From: Candidatus Endomicrobiellum dinenymphae
Lineage (GTDB): Bacteria; Elusimicrobiota; Endomicrobiia; Endomicrobiales; Endomicrobiaceae
Assembly (NCBI GenBank): GCA_020328135.1
Contig: JAIXNA010000051.1
Span: forward strand, 1-6,878
DNA: 6,878 bases
Reading direction: 5' to 3'
Part shown: positions 4,595 to 6,878 of the stretch, piece after piece
Layout: every line of letters begins with the position of its first letter
Numbering within the stretch: the first letter of the stretch is position 1
The notes under the pieces: generated by a model
What the model saw: only the letters and a program-made list of their open reading frames with translations
The model's database searches: none
What the model was told of the DNA's origin: nothing
Made by a program: the position numbers and the translations under genes

Positions 4595-5662
4595 ATGTTT
4601 TTAGAAAAATTAAAATCATTAAGCAATCAATTTGAAGAAATCGAGAAAAAACTCGGCGATTCGTCCGTTGTTGCCAATAAAGACGAGTACAGAGAACTCA
4701 CAAAACAGTATTCATATCTTCGTCCTCTTGCAGAAAAATATGTTGGGTATACTAAATTGCTAAATGGTATAAAAGACGCTGAAGAATTAAAAGATTCCGA
4801 AGATACAGGAATTAGAGAAATGGCATTTGCAGAATACAGCGAGCTTATTGAAAAACAAGTAAAGATAGAAGCTGAAATAAAAGTTTTGCTTATACCGACA
4901 GATCCTCATGAAAGTAAGGATATTATTGTGGAAATTCGCGCCGGTACGGGCGGAGATGAAGCCGCATTATTTGTTGGCGATTTATACAGAATGTACACAA
5001 GATTTGCTGAGAGAAATGGTTGGAAACACGAAGTTTTAGATTCTAGTCCAACTGGTCTTGGCGGCTTTAAAGAAGTTGTATTTGAAGTAAATGGCGACAG
5101 AGTATGGCGCTATTTTAAACTTGAAAGAGGAGCGCACAGAGTTCAGAGAGTTCCCGCAACAGAAGCGTCCGGAAGAGTTCATACGTCGGCAGTTACGGTA
5201 GCTGTTCTTCCTGAAGCAGAAGAAGTTGACGTCGAAATAAAGACAGAAGATTTAAGGATTGATACATATAGGGCTTCAGGTGCCGGTGGGCAACACGTTA
5301 ATAAAACAGATTCTGCAATAAGAATAACGCATTTGCCTACGGGGCTTGTTGTTGCCTGCCAAGATGAAAGAAGTCAAATAAAAAACAGAGCGAAAGCATT
5401 TAAGGTTTTAAGAGCAAAACTTTACGAACGAAAAGTGTTGGAACATGAAAAAGTGCTTTCCGATGAGAGAAAACAGCAGGTTGGTTCCGGGGACAGATCC
5501 GAAAAAATAAGAACGTATAATTTTCCTCAAAATAGAATTACAGATCATAGAATAGACTGCAGCGTTTATAATATTGCCGAAGTTATGGATGGCGATTTGT
5601 CTGAACTTGTAAATAAATTAATTGAAGCTGATGTTGAAGCTAAGCTCAAGGATAATTTTTAA
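4595..5662 (+). CDS. prfA: Peptide chain release factor 1 (RF1)
   Basis: RF1 recognises UAA and UAG in the ribosomal A site and triggers peptidyl-tRNA hydrolysis. From ATG 4595 the protein has 355 residues, the usual length. The helical N-terminal domain runs to about residue 100. The core contains EIRAGTGGDEAALFVGDLYR, the PAT stop-codon motif (residues 187-189) that marks RF1 rather than RF2, and the catalytic GGQ (231-233) in GAGGQHVNKTDSAIR. RF1 normally begins as here (MFLEKLKSL). An upstream in-frame ATG at 4535 would add 20 residues encoded by the terminator hairpin and is rejected. No good Shine-Dalgarno precedes the ATG; GTGGAT at 4579-4584 is weak. The stop directly abuts prmC, whose product methylates Gln233. 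The HRVQ segment reads LERGAHRVQR where ESGVHRVQR is usual, a mild variant. Confidence 0.97.
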   Translation: MFLEKLKSLSNQFEEIEKKLGDSSVVANKDEYRELTKQYSYLRPLAEKYVGYTKLLNGIKDAEELKDSEDTGIREMAFAEYSELIEKQVKIEAEIKVLLIPTDPHESKDIIVEIRAGTGGDEAALFVGDLYRMYTRFAERNGWKHEVLDSSPTGLGGFKEVVFEVNGDRVWRYFKLERGAHRVQRVPATEASGRVHTSAVTVAVLPEAEEVDVEIKTEDLRIDTYRASGAGGQHVNKTDSAIRITHLPTGLVVACQDERSQIKNRAKAFKVLRAKLYERKVLEHEKVLSDERKQQVGSGDRSEKIRTYNFPQNRITDHRIDCSVYNIAEVMDGDLSELVNKLIEADVEAKLKDNF

Positions 5663-6517
5663 ATGCTTACCGGTGAAAGTGTTTATACTTTATTAAAGGC
5701 AGCAGAAAAATTTTTAAATTCAAAAGGACTTACTGATTCTAAGGCTGATTCAGAAGTCCTTTTAAGTTTTGTACTGCGGACTAAACGATCCAAACTGCAT
5801 CTTATAAGAGATCAAAAACCCACAGACAAACAAGTATCGCAGTATAAAGAATACATTTTAAGACGTTCTCAGAGAGAACCTGCGGCATATATAACAGGAT
5901 TTGCAGGTTTTATGGATTTTGAATTTAAAATAAATAGAAGCGTTTTAATACCAAGACCTGAAACCGAACTTCTAGTTGAAGTTGCGTTAAGTGTAGCGAA
6001 AAAAGAAAATAAAAAATCGGCATTGGATTTGTGTACGGGCTCAGGATGTATCGCTATAAGTCTATCCAAACTTGGCACGTTTGACAATGTTGCAGCTTTG
6101 GATATAAGCAAAAACGCGTTAAATATTGCAAAAGAAAATGCCGAAATTAATAACGCTACAGATATAGATTTTATTGAAAGTGATATTTTTGATAGTATAG
6201 GCGATAGAAAATTTGATATTATTGTTTCAAATCCTCCCTATATTTCAGAAACCGAGTATAGCACTTTAGAACCGGAACTTGGGTACGAACCAAAAATTGC
6301 TTTGACTGCGAAAGATGGCGGATTATTTTTTTATAACGAGGTGGGAAGCAAAGTTTTAGATTATTTAAACAACGACGGAGTCGTACTTATTGAATTGAAT
6401 GCGAATAAACTTGACGAAATAAGGCAAATTTTTTTAGATGACAATTACAAAGAAATTGAAATTATTAACGATTATGCCAATCTTCCTAGAATTTTAAAAG
6501 CAAAAATATTTAAATAA
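5663..6517 (+). CDS. prmC: Release factor glutamine N5-methyltransferase (PrmC/HemK)
   Basis: PrmC uses S-adenosylmethionine to methylate the GGQ glutamine of release factors, which raises termination efficiency. The 284-residue protein has normal length. The N-terminal helical substrate-binding domain includes REPAAYITG (71-79) and IPRPETE (96-102). The methyltransferase domain has motif I LDLCTGSGCIAIS (121-133), the acidic residue of motif II in ALDIS (145-149), and the catalytic NPPY (190-193) that contacts the target glutamine. NDYANLPRILKAK near the end corresponds to the family's conserved D-x-x-G-x-x-R-x terminal motif with Gly replaced by Asn. The ATG follows the prfA TAA with no gap. 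AAGGA at 5648-5652, inside the prfA end, serves as ribosome site, so the pair is probably co-transcribed and coupled. Its substrate is the neighbouring gene product. Confidence 0.97.
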   Translation: MLTGESVYTLLKAAEKFLNSKGLTDSKADSEVLLSFVLRTKRSKLHLIRDQKPTDKQVSQYKEYILRRSQREPAAYITGFAGFMDFEFKINRSVLIPRPETELLVEVALSVAKKENKKSALDLCTGSGCIAISLSKLGTFDNVAALDISKNALNIAKENAEINNATDIDFIESDIFDSIGDRKFDIIVSNPPYISETEYSTLEPELGYEPKIALTAKDGGLFFYNEVGSKVLDYLNNDGVVLIELNANKLDEIRQIFLDDNYKEIEIINDYANLPRILKAKIFK

Positions 6518-6878
6518 TCAGCATATTGAATTTGCTTTGCCTATGGTGTACTGACACGATGTAGATTATAGTTATACAATACTGTTGTGAGTAAAGATAA
6601 ATGAAATGAAGCGTGTATGAATAATGGTAGAGAAGGTATGATAATTCAACAATTGATATCGTTTGCGAAGTTATATAATGAAATAGAAGACGAAGCTGTT
6701 TTTAGTTAAAATCTGGGGATATATTCAAAGAGTTGCTAAACATAATTTTTCAAGAACTGAACCTATCGATGAATGTGTTCGCGAGCGTAGCATAATTGGA
6801 ATAAGGGCACAATGGCGATGGTCTTGATGTCTTTCGAATAATCATAAGTTTTGTGGTTGTTTTGTGTGCTTATTAATT
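6518..6878. other. Stretch downstream of prmC without a recognised gene
   Basis: No terminator is obvious right after prmC. A plus-strand frame from 6617 gives a 30-residue peptide (contains MIIQQLISFAKLYNEIEDEA) ending at 6709. A neighbouring frame at 6711-6827 is open for 38 codons (NFSRTEPIDECVRERSIIGI). Together they may be the frameshifted start of a dead gene, but neither is recognised. No RNA gene is seen. Confidence 0.35.
6551..6580 (+). promoter_or_regulatory. Candidate promoter after prmC
   Basis: CTGACA (6551-6556) is followed after 18 nt by TACAAT (6575-6580), a fair sigma70 match, about 35 nt upstream of the small open frame at 6617. Only a consensus match supports it. Confidence 0.35.

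Noticed and set aside
6617..6709. Start of a Cas8c/Csd1-type gene (M-I-I-Q-Q-L opening)
   Set aside because: The resemblance is limited to a few residues, the frame stops after 30 codons, and no repeats or other cas genes are present.

Overview
The window reads as chromosomal DNA of a low-GC bacterium. Well-preserved housekeeping genes sit beside several kilobases of decaying accessory DNA. That mixture of intact dapA, rpmE, prfA and prmC with a nearly 3 kb run of stop- and frameshift-ridden remnants is typical of a genome in early reduction, such as a host-restricted symbiont. An Endomicrobium-like member of the Elusimicrobiota is my guess from composition and style; nothing in the window proves it.

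Layout. Positions 1-137 (minus) hold the first 44 codons of ribose-phosphate pyrophosphokinase (prs). The frame is closed at the window edge by a tandem 10-bp duplication. Positions 337-1215 (minus) encode an intact DapA (lysine/diaminopimelate pathway). A 41-codon small ORF precedes it (1239-1364), and the pair probably shares one promoter (1421-1449).

Positions 1524-3681 are a chain of minus-strand pseudogenes. In transcription order they are an unrecognised protein X (3136-3681), the C-terminal tail of an IbrA-like protein (PAPS-reductase family with a DUF3440-type end), an IbrB-like ParB/Srx-fold protein with at least three frame lesions, and an unrecognised protein Y that keeps one frame through five stop codons. 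I read this as the corpse of a prophage or other mobile module. It is bounded on the right by a perfect 29-bp inverted repeat (3688-3781). A promoter-bearing repeat occurs twice in this half of the window.

Positions 3995-4186 carry two candidate promoters and a hairpin upstream of rpmE (ribosomal protein L31, zinc-binding form with a lysine-rich tail). A terminator-like hairpin follows, then prfA (RF1) and prmC, which directly abut. PrmC methylates the GGQ glutamine of RF1, so enzyme and substrate are co-transcribed. Positions 6518-6878 have a possible promoter and only short, unrecognised open stretches.

The most interesting part is the decayed IbrA/IbrB-like module and its flanking structures, not an intact new system. 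I see no CRISPR array, tRNA, rRNA or insertion-sequence transposase.
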